From Pseudooceanicola endophyticus (GTDB taxonomy: Bacteria > Pseudomonadota > Alphaproteobacteria > Rhodobacterales > Rhodobacteraceae): 64,000 nt of DNA. Positions 32,998 through 41,995 of the stretch are shown here, one piece after another (the first letter of the stretch is position 1; the number at the start of each line of letters is the position of its first letter). The stretch is from positions 62,001 to 126,000 of the forward strand of contig NZ_JAHIAB010000007.1 in the NCBI RefSeq assembly GCF_018760365.1. The letters run 5' to 3'. The notes beneath the pieces were generated by a model. It was not told where the DNA came from. It saw nothing but the letters and a program-made list of their open reading frames with translations, and ran no database searches. The position numbers were made by a program, and so were the translations under genes.

Positions 32998-33765
32998 ATG
33001 CGCCTTTCCGCTGTCCGCCATCAGGCGGGACGGGCGCTTCCGGCGCTCGTCTCGGTCTGTGCGATCCTGCTGGCCTGGGAGGTCTACGTGGACCTTGCCG
33101 GCGTCTCTCCCACGCTGCTGCCCGCGCCCTCCAGGGTGGTGGAACAGGGCTGGGCGGCGCGGGCCGTGCTGTTGGCCAATGCCGGCCCGACACTGGCCGC
33201 GACGCTTTCGGGCTTCGCGCTGTCGCTGGCCTCGGCCTTCGTCTTTTCGGTCGCCATCGATTTCGTGCCGGTGCTGCGCCGGGCGCTGTTCCCGGTCTTC
33301 GTGATCTCCCAGACCCTGCCGCTGGTGGCGATCGCGCCGCTCATCGTGCTGTGGTTCGGCTTTGGCCTGCTGCCGAAGATCCTGCTGGTGGCGCTGGTGA
33401 CCTTCTTCCCGATGCTGGTGGCGCTGGTGGATGGCTACGAAAGCACCGATGACGACCTGCAACGCCTGCTGCGCAGCATGGGCGCGGGCCGGGCGGGGGT
33501 GTTCCGCCGCGCCCGCCTGCCCTCGGCCCTGCCCTATTTCTTCGCCGGGCTGCGGATCTCGATCACCTATGCCGTGGTGGCGGCGATCTTCGCGGAATAT
33601 GCCGGGGCCCAGCGGGGCCTCGGGATCTTCATCCTGAACGCCAAGAACAACTTCCGCCCCGACCTGGTGCTGGCGGCAGTCTTTGTCAGTTCGGCGCTGA
33701 CGCTGGTGCTGTTCGCGCTGGCGGCCGGGCTGCAACGGCTCTCCATGCCCTGGAGGCGCGCATGA
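32998..33765 (+). CDS. thiX: ABC permease for thiamine pyrimidine precursor (ThiX-like)
   Basis: A 255-residue permease with about six helices. The EAA loop is R-S-M-G-A-G-R-A-G-V-F-R-R-A-R-L-P-S-A-L-P, the coupling helix for the ATPase. It belongs to the SsuC/TauC/ThiX group. Position after the TPP riboswitch and ykoF, and before thiZ and an NMT1-type binding protein, assigns it to ThiXYZ uptake of formylaminopyrimidine or HMP. It overlaps thiZ by four bases. Confidence 0.9.
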   Translation: MRLSAVRHQAGRALPALVSVCAILLAWEVYVDLAGVSPTLLPAPSRVVEQGWAARAVLLANAGPTLAATLSGFALSLASAFVFSVAIDFVPVLRRALFPVFVISQTLPLVAIAPLIVLWFGFGLLPKILLVALVTFFPMLVALVDGYESTDDDLQRLLRSMGAGRAGVFRRARLPSALPYFFAGLRISITYAVVAAIFAEYAGAQRGLGIFILNAKNNFRPDLVLAAVFVSSALTLVLFALAAGLQRLSMPWRRA

Positions 33766-34502
33766 GCCCGCTGCTGTCGCTGCGCAACCTCGCCCTGACC
33801 CGGGGCCGAACGCCGGTGCTGGCCGATATCAGCTTCGATGTCCGGCCCGGGGAATTCACTGCGCTCATCGGCCCTTCGGGGGCCGGGAAATCCTCCATCT
33901 TCGAGCTGCTGCTGGGCAACCTTGCCCCGGAGGCCGGGCAGATCACGCTGCAGGGGGCGCCCCAGGACGCCGCCTTCGCCTACATGCCGCAGCGCGATGC
34001 GCTGATGCCCTGGCGGCGCATCATCGACAACGTGGGCCTGGGCCTCGAGGTGCAGGGGATGTCGCGCCGCGCCGCCCGCGCCGCCGTCGCGCCGCTGTTC
34101 CCGCGCTTCGGGCTGGAGGGCTTCGAACGGCACTGGCCCGCCCAGCTTTCCGGGGGGATGCGGCAGCGCGCGGCGCTGGCGCGCACCCTGGTCCAGGACC
34201 GGCCCCTGCTGCTGCTCGACGAACCCTTCGGGGCGCTCGACGCGCTGACCCGGACCGGGATGCAGCAATGGCTGGAGGCCCGCCTGGCCGAAACCCGCAC
34301 CACCGCTTTGCTGATCACCCACGACATCCGCGAGGCGATCTGCCTGGCGGACCGCATCCACGTACTCTCGCCCCGCCCGGCGCAGATCCTTGCCAGCTTC
34401 GACGTGACCCTGCCGCGCCCGCGGCTGGGCCGCCCCCTGCCCGCCGAGGCCCATGCCCTAGAAGCGCGCATCACCGACGTTCTGGCCGGCATCCCCGGCT
34501 GA
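33762..34502 (+). CDS. thiZ: ABC ATPase for thiamine pyrimidine precursor (ThiZ-like)
   Basis: A 246-residue ATPase. Walker A is G-P-S-G-A-G-K-S-S, signature L-S-G-G-M-R-Q-R, Walker B L-L-L-L-D-E-P-F-G-A-L-D and the switch histidine is in I-T-H-D-I-R-E-A. It resembles SsuB/TauB/ThiZ. The start overlaps the permease stop codon (ATGA). Context defines the substrate; the sequence alone would only say nitrate/sulfonate/thiamine-type importer. Confidence 0.92.
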   Translation: MSPLLSLRNLALTRGRTPVLADISFDVRPGEFTALIGPSGAGKSSIFELLLGNLAPEAGQITLQGAPQDAAFAYMPQRDALMPWRRIIDNVGLGLEVQGMSRRAARAAVAPLFPRFGLEGFERHWPAQLSGGMRQRAALARTLVQDRPLLLLDEPFGALDALTRTGMQQWLEARLAETRTTALLITHDIREAICLADRIHVLSPRPAQILASFDVTLPRPRLGRPLPAEAHALEARITDVLAGIPG

Positions 34503-34537
34503 CCCCGCCCGCCCCTTCCGATCTTCAGGAGATCCCG

Positions 34538-35554
34538 ATGACACGCCCCCTTCGCACCCTGATCGCCGCCGGCCTGGCCGTGCTGATCGCCACCGCCGCA
34601 CAGGCCCAGACTTCGGCCCGGACCACCGTCAAGATGGCGCTGGACTGGACCCCCAACACCAACCACATCGGTCTCTACGTCGCCGAGGCCAAGGGCTACT
34701 ACAAGGAGGCCGGGCTGGACGTGCAGATCCTGCCCTATACCGATACCTCGGCCTCGGCGCTGGTGGCCAACGGGGTGGCGCAGTTCGGCATCCTTTCCTC
34801 GGTCGGCTTCTTCACCCAGCGGGCGGCGGGCGTGCCGCTGCAACCGGCCTATGCCGTCGTCCAGCACGAGACCGGCCGCGTCGTCTTTGATGGCACCCGC
34901 GCCGATATCGCGCGCCCGGCGGACCTGGACGGCAAGACCTACGGCGGCTTCGGCACCGCCTGGGAGGATGCGCTGGTCAGCACCATCATCAAGGGCGATG
35001 GCGGCAAGGGAGAGTTCAAGACCGTGACGCTTGGCACGTCCGCCTATGAGGCGCTGGCTTCGGGGCGGGTCGACTTCACGCTGGAAATCCTGACCTGGGA
35101 GGGCGTCAACGCCGAGCTTCTGGGCCGTCCGCAGCGCAGCTTCACCTATGCCGACTACGGCGTGCCGGACCAGTACACCACGATGATCGGCGGCATGCAG
35201 CCCTGGATGGAGGCCCATCCCGACACCACCCGCGCCTTCATCGAGGCGGCCGAGAAGGGCTACCGATTTGCCGCCGAACACCCCGAAGAGGCCGCCGAGA
35301 TCCTGATCAAGGCCACCAACGGGATGCTGTCGAATCCCGCGCTCATCAAGGCCTCCATGGCGGCGTTGGTGAAGGGCCAGTTCCTGATCGACGGCGACGG
35401 CACCATCGGCGCCATGGACCCGGCGCGGATCACCAAGATGGGCAACTTCCTGTTCGACCACGGCCTGCTGCGCGACGGCGACGGCAAGCTGCTGGAGACC
35501 CGCCCCGACTTCACCGGCTGGACCACCAACGCCTACCTCTCCCCGCAGGACTGA
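34538..35554 (+). CDS. thiY: ThiY-like pyrimidine-binding periplasmic protein
   Basis: A 338-residue periplasmic binding protein of the NMT1/THI5 family with a signal peptide ending near A-Q-A. W-T-P-N-T-N-H-I-G-L-Y-V-A and E-A-G-L-D-V-Q-I-L-P-Y are the THI5-like signatures for binding 4-amino-5-hydroxymethyl-2-methylpyrimidine derivatives. It should deliver formylaminopyrimidine or HMP to ThiX/ThiZ. It is the last gene of the riboswitch-controlled operon. The start has CAGGAG about eight bases upstream. Confidence 0.92.
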   Translation: MTRPLRTLIAAGLAVLIATAAQAQTSARTTVKMALDWTPNTNHIGLYVAEAKGYYKEAGLDVQILPYTDTSASALVANGVAQFGILSSVGFFTQRAAGVPLQPAYAVVQHETGRVVFDGTRADIARPADLDGKTYGGFGTAWEDALVSTIIKGDGGKGEFKTVTLGTSAYEALASGRVDFTLEILTWEGVNAELLGRPQRSFTYADYGVPDQYTTMIGGMQPWMEAHPDTTRAFIEAAEKGYRFAAEHPEEAAEILIKATNGMLSNPALIKASMAALVKGQFLIDGDGTIGAMDPARITKMGNFLFDHGLLRDGDGKLLETRPDFTGWTTNAYLSPQD

Positions 35555-35848
35555 GCCCGGCCCGCCCCCCGGAACGGTGCGCCCGGGCGTGCCGTTCCCA
35601 TTCCATTTCCAGAATTCCCGCCCAGATCCGTTAAATGAGATATATCACGCATTAAAATGCCATTAATCGTTAGCGCCAACACCGCCCGGGAATGACCGGA
35701 CGGCGGTCTGCCCGGCATTTCAGCATTGCACGAAAACGTAGAATGGCGCGGATGCGGCATTCGGACCCAATCGTTTCGAAATTGCCACCTGCTTGCGCAA
35801 TAACACTTGCCCGGTGCACGCCCAGATTGCAGATATGCTTGCATTCAA
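35555..35848. other. Intergenic region with AT-rich segment before a LuxR gene
   Basis: There is no coding frame of note. An AT-rich segment around 35628-35675 holds the palindrome GCATTAAAATGC (35649-35660) and ATATAT/TTAAT runs, unlike the surrounding composition. It probably contains the promoter and operator of the LuxR-type gene. No known consensus was recognised. Confidence 0.5.
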
Positions 35849-36937
35849 ATGGAAGAATGCATGCCAGGCCGTCTGGACCACCACCTGATCTACGATGCAA
35901 TCTTGGACGAGGACGCCTTCCAGGCGCTTCCCGAGCATCTCGCGCGGCTGGCCAATGCCCGGTCCTGCTGGATGCTGTGGCAGGACGCAGAAGAGGCCTT
36001 CGTGGTCTCCAGCCATCACGGTCACTGGAGCCCGCTGGAGATCGCCGCCTATGCAGAGGCCGGCGCCCCCACCGACCCGCTGATCGCGGCCAGCCGCCGT
36101 CCCGGGGTGATCAACCGCTTCGACAGCGCCTCAAACGTGCTGGGACAGGACGCCTTTCTGCGCTCCGAGTTCTACAACGAGCAGATCCGCCGCTCCGGCA
36201 GCGGCACCTACTGGATCGCCGGCGCCAGTTTCGACACCCCCTACGGCATCGGCACCGTCGGCCTGCACCGGGAAAAAACCAGCGGCGACTTCTCGAGCGA
36301 GGAGATCACCCGGCTGGCCGCCCTGAACGACGACATCCGCCGGATGCTGGCGATCCGCAGCGAGCTTCTGGCCGCGCGGATGCCCGCCAGCCTGGATTTC
36401 CCGCTGCGCGCCGCCCTGCGGCTGAACGCCGAGGGCCAGGTCCTGGGCCATGACGCCGCCGCCGACATGCTGGTGCGGGAACATCCGCTGCTGCGCCTGA
36501 CATCGGCGGGGCTGGAGGTGGCCGGCACGCTGGGAACGCTGTTTCACGACCGCCTGCTGCGGGCCGCCGATCCGCGGATGCCGCGCCCCGATATCCTGCG
36601 CCTGCCCAGCCCCTCGGACGAGCTGCCGGACCTGCAGCTGAACTTCGTGCCCGACATCCATGCCCCCGGCGAGGTGCTGCTGATCGTCGCCCAGAAGGAG
36701 CGCCCCCGCGCCCTGCTGCCGACGCCGCTGGATCAGCCCGCCCCGCCCCGGCTGACCGCGCGCGAGCACGAGATCCTGCTGCTGCTGACCTCCGGAGAGC
36801 GGCGTGACCGGATCGCCCACCGGCTGGGAATCTCGGTGCCCACGGTCGATCTGCACCTGAGCAAGATGCGCCGCAAGCTGGGCACCCGCACCCTGCCCGA
36901 GATGGTCGCCGAGGCGGTTCGCTGGGGATTGATCTGA
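35849..36937 (+). CDS. LuxR-type transcriptional regulator
   Basis: A 362-residue regulator with a C-terminal LuxR helix-turn-helix: L-T-A-R-E-H-E-I-L-L-L-L, then I-A-H-R-L-G-I-S-V-P-T-V-D-L-H-L-S-K-M-R-R-K-L-G. The long N-terminal part (about 290 residues) is not an acyl-homoserine-lactone domain that I recognise and looks like one or two PAS/GAF-type sensor domains. No autoinducer synthase is nearby. The start at 35849 is preferred over an in-frame 35807; 35861 is also possible. The signal is unknown. Confidence 0.85.
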   Translation: MEECMPGRLDHHLIYDAILDEDAFQALPEHLARLANARSCWMLWQDAEEAFVVSSHHGHWSPLEIAAYAEAGAPTDPLIAASRRPGVINRFDSASNVLGQDAFLRSEFYNEQIRRSGSGTYWIAGASFDTPYGIGTVGLHREKTSGDFSSEEITRLAALNDDIRRMLAIRSELLAARMPASLDFPLRAALRLNAEGQVLGHDAAADMLVREHPLLRLTSAGLEVAGTLGTLFHDRLLRAADPRMPRPDILRLPSPSDELPDLQLNFVPDIHAPGEVLLIVAQKERPRALLPTPLDQPAPPRLTAREHEILLLLTSGERRDRIAHRLGISVPTVDLHLSKMRRKLGTRTLPEMVAEAVRWGLI

Positions 36938-36947
36938 GCCGTCGGAC

Positions 36948-37910
36948 TCAGGCGACGCAGCACAGGTTGCGACCGTCGCGCTTGGCCCGGTAGAGCGCCG
37001 CATCGGCCCGGTGCAGCCAGTGCTCCACGCTCGCGATGTCGTTGCCGAGGGCGCAGATCCCAAAGCTGGCGGTGACATGCAGGCGGGCCCCGGCGGCCCG
37101 AAAGAAGGTGCCGTCGATCCGGGTGCGCAGACGTTCGGCACAGATGCGGGCGTGATCGGCATCGGTATGCGGCAGGAAAATGGCGAATTCCTCGCCCCCC
37201 ACCCGACCGAACAGGTCGGCGTTGCGCAACTCGGTCAGGCAGACCTCTCCGATGCTGCGCAGCACCGCGTCGCCGACCGGATGGCCGTAGGTGTCATTGA
37301 CCTTCTTGAAGTGATCGATATCCATCATCACCAGGGAACCGGCGATGTCGTAGCGCCGGCAGCGCTCGATCTCCTGGCGGACCCCCTCGATCCAGCTGCG
37401 GCGGGTCATCGCCCCGGTCAGGCCATCCTTGGCGGCGATCTCGCGCAGCTCGAACTCGTTCATCACCAGCGCCGCGAGGTGGCGCATGATCGCGACATCC
37501 TCCGGGGTGAAGGCGCGCGGCTTCACGTCGAAGGCCGACAAGGCGCCGATGTTGAACCCCTCGCTGGTGTGCAGCGGCACCCCCAGATAGGCGCGCACCC
37601 CCAGGTCCCGGACCGGCGGCAGATCGCGGAACCGCGGATCGGCCAGGGTATCGGGCACAACCAGCGGGCATTCGCTTTGAATGGTATGATTTCCAAAGGA
37701 TGCCTCGCGCGGGATTTCACTGAGCGAAATCCCGGAGGCGGCCTTCAGCCAATGACGCTGCGCATCCACCAGCCCGACATTCGCCATCGGCACCTTCAGG
37801 ACAAGGCGGGCAATTTCCGCAATACGATCAAAGGGCTCCTCGTGCGGCGTATCCAGGACGGCCTTGCGCTCCAGTGCCGCCAAACGGCCCTTTTCGCTCA
37901 TATCCAGCAT
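36948..37910 (-). CDS. GAF-GGDEF diguanylate cyclase
   Basis: A 320-residue protein with an N-terminal GAF domain (about residues 25-155, including R-A-Y-L-G-V-P-L) and a C-terminal GGDEF domain. The active-site loop reads R-V-G-G-E-E-F, the active G-G-E-E-F form, and D-I-D-H-F-K-K-V-N-D-T-Y-G-H-P-V-G-D is the substrate-binding segment. It should make cyclic di-GMP from GTP. No membrane segment is seen, so it is soluble. It is convergent with the LuxR gene with a ten-base gap. Confidence 0.92.
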   Translation of the reverse strand: MLDMSEKGRLAALERKAVLDTPHEEPFDRIAEIARLVLKVPMANVGLVDAQRHWLKAASGISLSEIPREASFGNHTIQSECPLVVPDTLADPRFRDLPPVRDLGVRAYLGVPLHTSEGFNIGALSAFDVKPRAFTPEDVAIMRHLAALVMNEFELREIAAKDGLTGAMTRRSWIEGVRQEIERCRRYDIAGSLVMMDIDHFKKVNDTYGHPVGDAVLRSIGEVCLTELRNADLFGRVGGEEFAIFLPHTDADHARICAERLRTRIDGTFFRAAGARLHVTASFGICALGNDIASVEHWLHRADAALYRAKRDGRNLCCVA

Positions 37911-38119
37911 CCTGCATTCCCCCGCGTCCGTTTTGTACGCTTGGTAAACGCATTAATCCCGATCAAATCAATGAAAAAGGAAACGCACTATTCTTCGGTA
38001 TAGGTTGCCCCCGGCCTGCGGTATACACCCGCTGCCCGAACGCCCATGAAACGGCGCCTGGTTCCAGTCCGCCCGGTGATTCCAGCCGGACAGATTTCAA
38101 ACCAACCATGTGAGGAAAG

Positions 38120-38196
38120 TGGCGCACCGGGGAGGATTCGAACCCCCGACCCCTTGATTCGTAGTCAAGTACTCTATCCAGCTGAGCTACCGGTGC
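38120..38196 (-). tRNA. tRNA-Arg (anticodon ACG)
   Basis: On the minus strand a 77-base cloverleaf is seen: acceptor GCACCGG pairing with CCGGTGC, a D arm with AGCTCAGCTGGATAGAG, an anticodon arm CTTGA-CTACGAA-TCAAG with ACG as anticodon, and a T arm with GGTTCGAATCC. The discriminator G is followed by an encoded CCA. ACG is read as ICG after deamination and covers CGU, CGC and CGA. Confidence 0.97.
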
Positions 38197-38296
38197 GTTG
38201 GGGGCGATGTACCCGCCCCGCCCGGACCACGCAAGGGCGAAAACGGCGAAATCTGTGGAAAACTCTGCCCGCGCAAATCTGCCGTGGCGGCACCCT

Positions 38297-39700
38297 CTAC
38301 TGTGCGGCCAGATCCCGGCTGGCGACATCCTTGGGAAGGTAGATCAGGAAGACCGTGCCGTCGGGCCCGGTGTGCTCCAGCTCGATATGGCCGCCATGGC
38401 CGCGCACCAGTTCGGCGGCAATCGCGAGGCCCAGACCGGTGCCGCCCTTGCGCGCCCCGCCCGAGAACGGCGTGAACAGGTTCTCGCGCGCCTTGGGCGG
38501 CAGGCCGGGGCCGGTATCGGCGACGCGGATCGTCCAGCAGCTGTCGGTCTCTTCGGCGGCGACGGCGATCTCTCCGGGGGCGCCGGTGTTCTCGATCGCC
38601 TGGCGGGCGTTGCGCACCAGGTTGAAGATCACCCGGTGGAGCTGCTCGGGATCGGCGCGCAGGCGCAGGGTGGCGGGGATGTCCTCCGCGAAGGAGATGT
38701 CGTGCTCGCCCACCGCCAGGCGTTCGCTGTCGATGACGTCGCCCACCACATCCATCAGCGCCACATGCGAAAGCCGCGGCGCCGGTTCCTCGGACTTGCC
38801 GAAGGCCAGCGTCGCCTCGCAGAGATTGACGGCGCGGGTGATCGAATTCACCACCTTGGGCGCCAGCCGCTTGACCGCCGGGTCCTCGGAGACTTCCAGC
38901 CGGTCAGTGAAAAGCTGCGCCGAGGTCAGGATATTGCGCAGGTCGTGGCTGATCTTGGCGACGGCAGAGCCCAGCTGCGCCAGCCGCTCCTTCTGCTTGA
39001 GCGAGGCGGAGAGCTGGGTTTCCAGATCCAGCAGCGCTTCCTCGGCGTCCCTCAGATCGCGGACGCTGGCCTTGGGTTCGATCACCCGGCGGGCATCCTC
39101 GGGATCCTCGGTATAGGCGCGCATCTCGCCGATGAAGCGCTTCATCGGCTCCAGGATGAAGCTGCGCACGGCGACGAACAGCAGAAGCGCCGTGAAGACC
39201 GAGAAGATCGCCGAGATCAGGAACATGTTGCGCCCGTAGTCGATCATCGCGGTGCGCAGCGGCCCCGAGGGCATGGTGACCTCGATCAGCAGCCCGGCCT
39301 CGCGCACCGGGTTGCCGATGACGCGGATCACGTGGTTCTCCGGGGTGAAAAGGGTGATCAGCGCCTGATGGATCAGCTGGGCGGCGGTGGCGTCGCGCAG
39401 ATCGAAGGTGGCCTGCACGGGGCCCGGCACCGGAGAGGACAGCACCAGCTGGCGCGCCTCGTCGCGGCGCAGCACGACGTTGTAGACCTCGGCGTTCTTC
39501 AGCAGTTCCTTCTCCAGCGAGGGAGAGATCTTGTTGTCGTCCGCCAGCAGCGACAGGGAGGCGATCTGCGCGCGCTCAAGGCGCGACAGCAGGTAATCCT
39601 CCCGGAAGCGGGCCACCGATGGCACCAGGATCAGCACCTCTGCCAGGATCACGAACAGCGCCGTGAGGATCAGGAAGCGGCCGGAAAGCGATCGGATCAT
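38297..39700 (-). CDS. Membrane sensor histidine kinase
   Basis: A 467-residue sensor kinase. The first helix near the N-terminus and a second at about residue 160 (F-L-I-S-A-I-F-S-V-F-T-A-L-L-L-F-V) enclose a periplasmic sensor domain of about 125 residues. The phosphoacceptor is in A-K-I-S-H-D-L-R-N-I-L-T. The ATPase boxes are N (N-L-V-R-N-A-R-Q-A-I), G1 (D-T-G-P-G-L) and G2 (G-G-T-G-L-G-L-A-I). No response regulator is adjacent, so it is an orphan here. The start at 39700 is chosen for a normal first helix; an upstream start at 39760 is possible. Confidence 0.9.
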   Translation of the reverse strand: MIRSLSGRFLILTALFVILAEVLILVPSVARFREDYLLSRLERAQIASLSLLADDNKISPSLEKELLKNAEVYNVVLRRDEARQLVLSSPVPGPVQATFDLRDATAAQLIHQALITLFTPENHVIRVIGNPVREAGLLIEVTMPSGPLRTAMIDYGRNMFLISAIFSVFTALLLFVAVRSFILEPMKRFIGEMRAYTEDPEDARRVIEPKASVRDLRDAEEALLDLETQLSASLKQKERLAQLGSAVAKISHDLRNILTSAQLFTDRLEVSEDPAVKRLAPKVVNSITRAVNLCEATLAFGKSEEPAPRLSHVALMDVVGDVIDSERLAVGEHDISFAEDIPATLRLRADPEQLHRVIFNLVRNARQAIENTGAPGEIAVAAEETDSCWTIRVADTGPGLPPKARENLFTPFSGGARKGGTGLGLAIAAELVRGHGGHIELEHTGPDGTVFLIYLPKDVASRDLAAQ

Positions 39701-39921
39701 GCGCAAGCTCTTGCAGCGACGGGCCCCCGGCCCGCCGGTCGTCGTGATGATTTGACGCAAACCTAGTGTGTCGCACGGCCTTATGCCAGTTCCGTGACGG
39801 CGGATCCCCGCTTTCCGCCGCTCCCTGCCTGTGCAATATCCCTCCGACCGCCCCTGAAAGCGGGCTTGCCGGGCCGCCCCGGGGCGGTTGCGAAAAGCCG
39901 GGGAAAGCCCTCAACTTGGGT

Positions 39922-39950
39922 TTGACAACCGGCAGGGGCCTTCTTATAGA
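39922..39950 (+). promoter_or_regulatory. Sigma-70 promoter of the rpmH operon
   Basis: TTGACA at 39922-39927 and TATAGA at 39945-39950 with exactly 17 bases between: an almost ideal housekeeping promoter and the best in the window. It gives a leader of about 140 bases before rpmH. Strong constitutive transcription fits a ribosomal protein operon. The rest of the 399-base gap from 39701 to 40099 shows no other gene. Confidence 0.85.
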
Positions 39951-40099
39951 CCGAGCCTCGAACACAGCGGTGCGCCTGGGCGATTCCCGGGGAAGTTCCG
40001 CTCGACCCCCTTCCCTGAGCGTCCAGAAGACGGGCATGGCTGGGATCACAGAAACGCCCCGGTGGAACAGCCGGCGGGGATAGTAACGGAGACGGAGCG

Positions 40100-40234
40100 A
40101 TGAAACGCACCTACCAACCTTCGAACCTGGTCCGCAAGCGGCGCCACGGTTTCCGCGCCCGCATGGCCACCAAGGCCGGGCGCAAGATCCTGAACGCACG
40201 CCGCGCACGCGGCCGCAAGAGCCTGAGCGCCTGA
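40100..40234 (+). CDS. rpmH: 50S ribosomal protein L34
   Basis: A 44-residue, highly basic protein starting [18 protein letters not shown] and ending in G-R-K-S-L-S-A, the full L34 pattern. It is a structural protein of the large ribosomal subunit. It is followed by rnpA and yidD, the nearly universal order. GGAG lies seven bases before the start. Confidence 0.98.
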
Positions 40235-40276
40235 TACGGGTGCTCCTCTTCCCTGCTTGAAGAGGCTCTGAAGACC

Positions 40277-40729
40277 ATGACACCGCCGAGCACCCCGCCC
40301 GTATCTGATGCAGATCCCCGGGCCAGCGTCTCGGCGGTTTCTTCATGCCCGCAGGAGGCATCCGCAGCGCCGAAGGTGCAGATCCTGCAGAAACGGTCGG
40401 ATTTCCTGGCCGCCGCCCGGGCCCGCCGCCAGGGCACCCCGGCGATGCTGGTCCAGGCCCGCCGCCGCGCCCCCGACGAAGCCGCCAGCGGCATCCGCGT
40501 GGGCTTCACCTGCTCCAAGAAGGTCGGCAATGCGGTGGCCCGCAACCGCGCCAAGCGCCGCCTGCGCGAGATCGCGCGGCTGGAACTGGCCCTGCACGGT
40601 CACGACGGCTGGGATTACGTGCTGATCGGCCGCAAGGATGCCACCGCCGAGCGCGATTTCCTGCTGCTGCGGCAGGATCTAGTGGAGGCGCTGCAAAAGC
40701 TGCACGCGCCCCGGACCCGCCGGTCATGA
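40277..40729 (+). CDS. rnpA: Ribonuclease P protein component
   Basis: Protein cofactor of RNase P, which trims tRNA 5' leaders. The protein has 150 residues. The family core is [22 protein letters not shown], the conserved RNR basic helix. About 30 extra residues at the N-terminus, rich in P, S and A, precede the core, so the true start may be a little later. It overlaps yidD by four bases. Confidence 0.95.
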   Translation: MTPPSTPPVSDADPRASVSAVSSCPQEASAAPKVQILQKRSDFLAAARARRQGTPAMLVQARRRAPDEAASGIRVGFTCSKKVGNAVARNRAKRRLREIARLELALHGHDGWDYVLIGRKDATAERDFLLLRQDLVEALQKLHAPRTRRS

Positions 40730-40947
40730 GCCCCGCCGCCTGGATCCTGTCGCTGCCGATCCGGGGCTACCGGATGGTCTTCTCTCCCTGGGTGGGCCAC
40801 AACTGCCGCTACGATCCGACCTGCTCGGCCTACATCCTTGAGGCGCTGGAAAAGCACGGCCCCGTCAAGGGCAGCTGGCTGTCGATCCGCCGCGTCGCGC
40901 GCTGCCATCCCTGGGGCGGGATGGGCGTGGACGACGTGCCGGACTGA
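40726..40947 (+). CDS. yidD: Membrane protein insertion efficiency factor YidD
   Basis: A 73-residue protein that assists YidC-dependent membrane protein insertion. [18 protein letters not shown] and the later R-C-H-P-W-G-G give the three conserved cysteines of the family. The start overlaps the rnpA stop codon (ATGA). yidC itself lies 4.4 kb further on the same strand, beyond ttcA, a GGDEF/EAL gene and an insertion sequence. Confidence 0.95.
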   Translation: MSPAAWILSLPIRGYRMVFSPWVGHNCRYDPTCSAYILEALEKHGPVKGSWLSIRRVARCHPWGGMGVDDVPD

Positions 40948-41072
40948 ACGCCCCCGGCGGCGCTTCGGCGCCGCAACGTCAGCCAGCGTTGTCCTGAGGC
41001 CCGCGGATCTGCTAAACATGCAGGAAGCCGCAAGCTCTTCCTTGCCCCAGCCCTTCCAGACCGGACCCTCCG

Positions 41073-41939
41073 ATGCTCGACGACGACAGCGACGATATCC
41101 ATCCCCTTTTCCACGGCGCCCCCGGCTCCACGGAGTTCAAGAAGCTGCGCAAGCGCATCGTCCGCCAGACCCGCGAGGCGATCGAGCAATACGGCATGAT
41201 CGAACGCGGCGCGAAATGGCTGGTCTGCCTCTCAGGCGGCAAGGACAGCTACACCCTGCTGGCCGTCCTGCACGAATTGCAGTGGCGCGGCCTGCTGCCG
41301 GTCGAGCTGCTGGCCTGCAACCTCGACCAGGGCCAGCCGGGCTTCCCGGCGACGGTGCTGCCGGAATTCCTTGAAAAGATGGGCGTTCCGCACCGGATCG
41401 AATACCAGGACACCTATTCCGTGGTGATGGACAAGGTGCCCCAGGGGCGGACCTACTGCGCGCTCTGCTCGCGGCTGCGGCGCGGCAACCTGTACCGGAT
41501 CGCGCGGGAGGAAGGCTGCTCTGCCGTGGTGCTGGGCCATCACCGCGACGACATCCTCGAAACGTTTTTCATGAACCTCTTCCACGGCGGGCGGCTGGCC
41601 ACCATGCCGCCGAAGCTGGTCAACGAAGAGGGCGACCTGTTCCTCTACCGTCCGCTGGCCCATGTCGCCGAGGCGGACTGCGAGAAATTCGCCCAAAGCA
41701 TGAACTATCCGATCATTCCCTGCGATCTCTGCGGCTCCCAGGACGGGTTGCAGCGCCAGCAGGTGAAGCAGATCCTCGACGGCTGGGAACGCAATTCTCC
41801 CGGTCGGCGCCAGGTGATGTTCCGCGCGCTGATGAATGCGCGCCCCTCGCATCTGCTGGATCCCAAGCTGTTCGATTTCGCCGGGCTGAGCCTGGGCGGC
41901 AAGCCCGCAGAAGAGGATTCCATTCCCAACCTGCGTTAA
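41073..41939 (+). CDS. ttcA: tRNA 2-thiocytidine(32) synthetase TtcA
   Basis: ATP-dependent enzyme that thiolates C32 of certain tRNAs, using an iron-sulfur cluster. The protein has 288 residues. The PP-loop is [10 protein letters not shown]. The central C-x-x-C is in [12 protein letters not shown], and a third pair is in [10 protein letters not shown]. This pattern is diagnostic for TtcA as against TilS. It stands alone between yidD and the GGDEF/EAL gene. Confidence 0.95.
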   Translation: MLDDDSDDIHPLFHGAPGSTEFKKLRKRIVRQTREAIEQYGMIERGAKWLVCLSGGKDSYTLLAVLHELQWRGLLPVELLACNLDQGQPGFPATVLPEFLEKMGVPHRIEYQDTYSVVMDKVPQGRTYCALCSRLRRGNLYRIAREEGCSAVVLGHHRDDILETFFMNLFHGGRLATMPPKLVNEEGDLFLYRPLAHVAEADCEKFAQSMNYPIIPCDLCGSQDGLQRQQVKQILDGWERNSPGRRQVMFRALMNARPSHLLDPKLFDFAGLSLGGKPAEEDSIPNLR

Positions 41940-41995
41940 ACTGGTGTTGAGTTTCTGGGCCTAGCGTGCCGCCCAACTGTTCGGGATGACTTCAG

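Noticed and set aside
35849-36937. Quorum-sensing receptor/synthase pair
   Set aside because: No LuxI-type gene is near and the N-terminal domain lacks a recognisable acyl-homoserine-lactone binding pattern.
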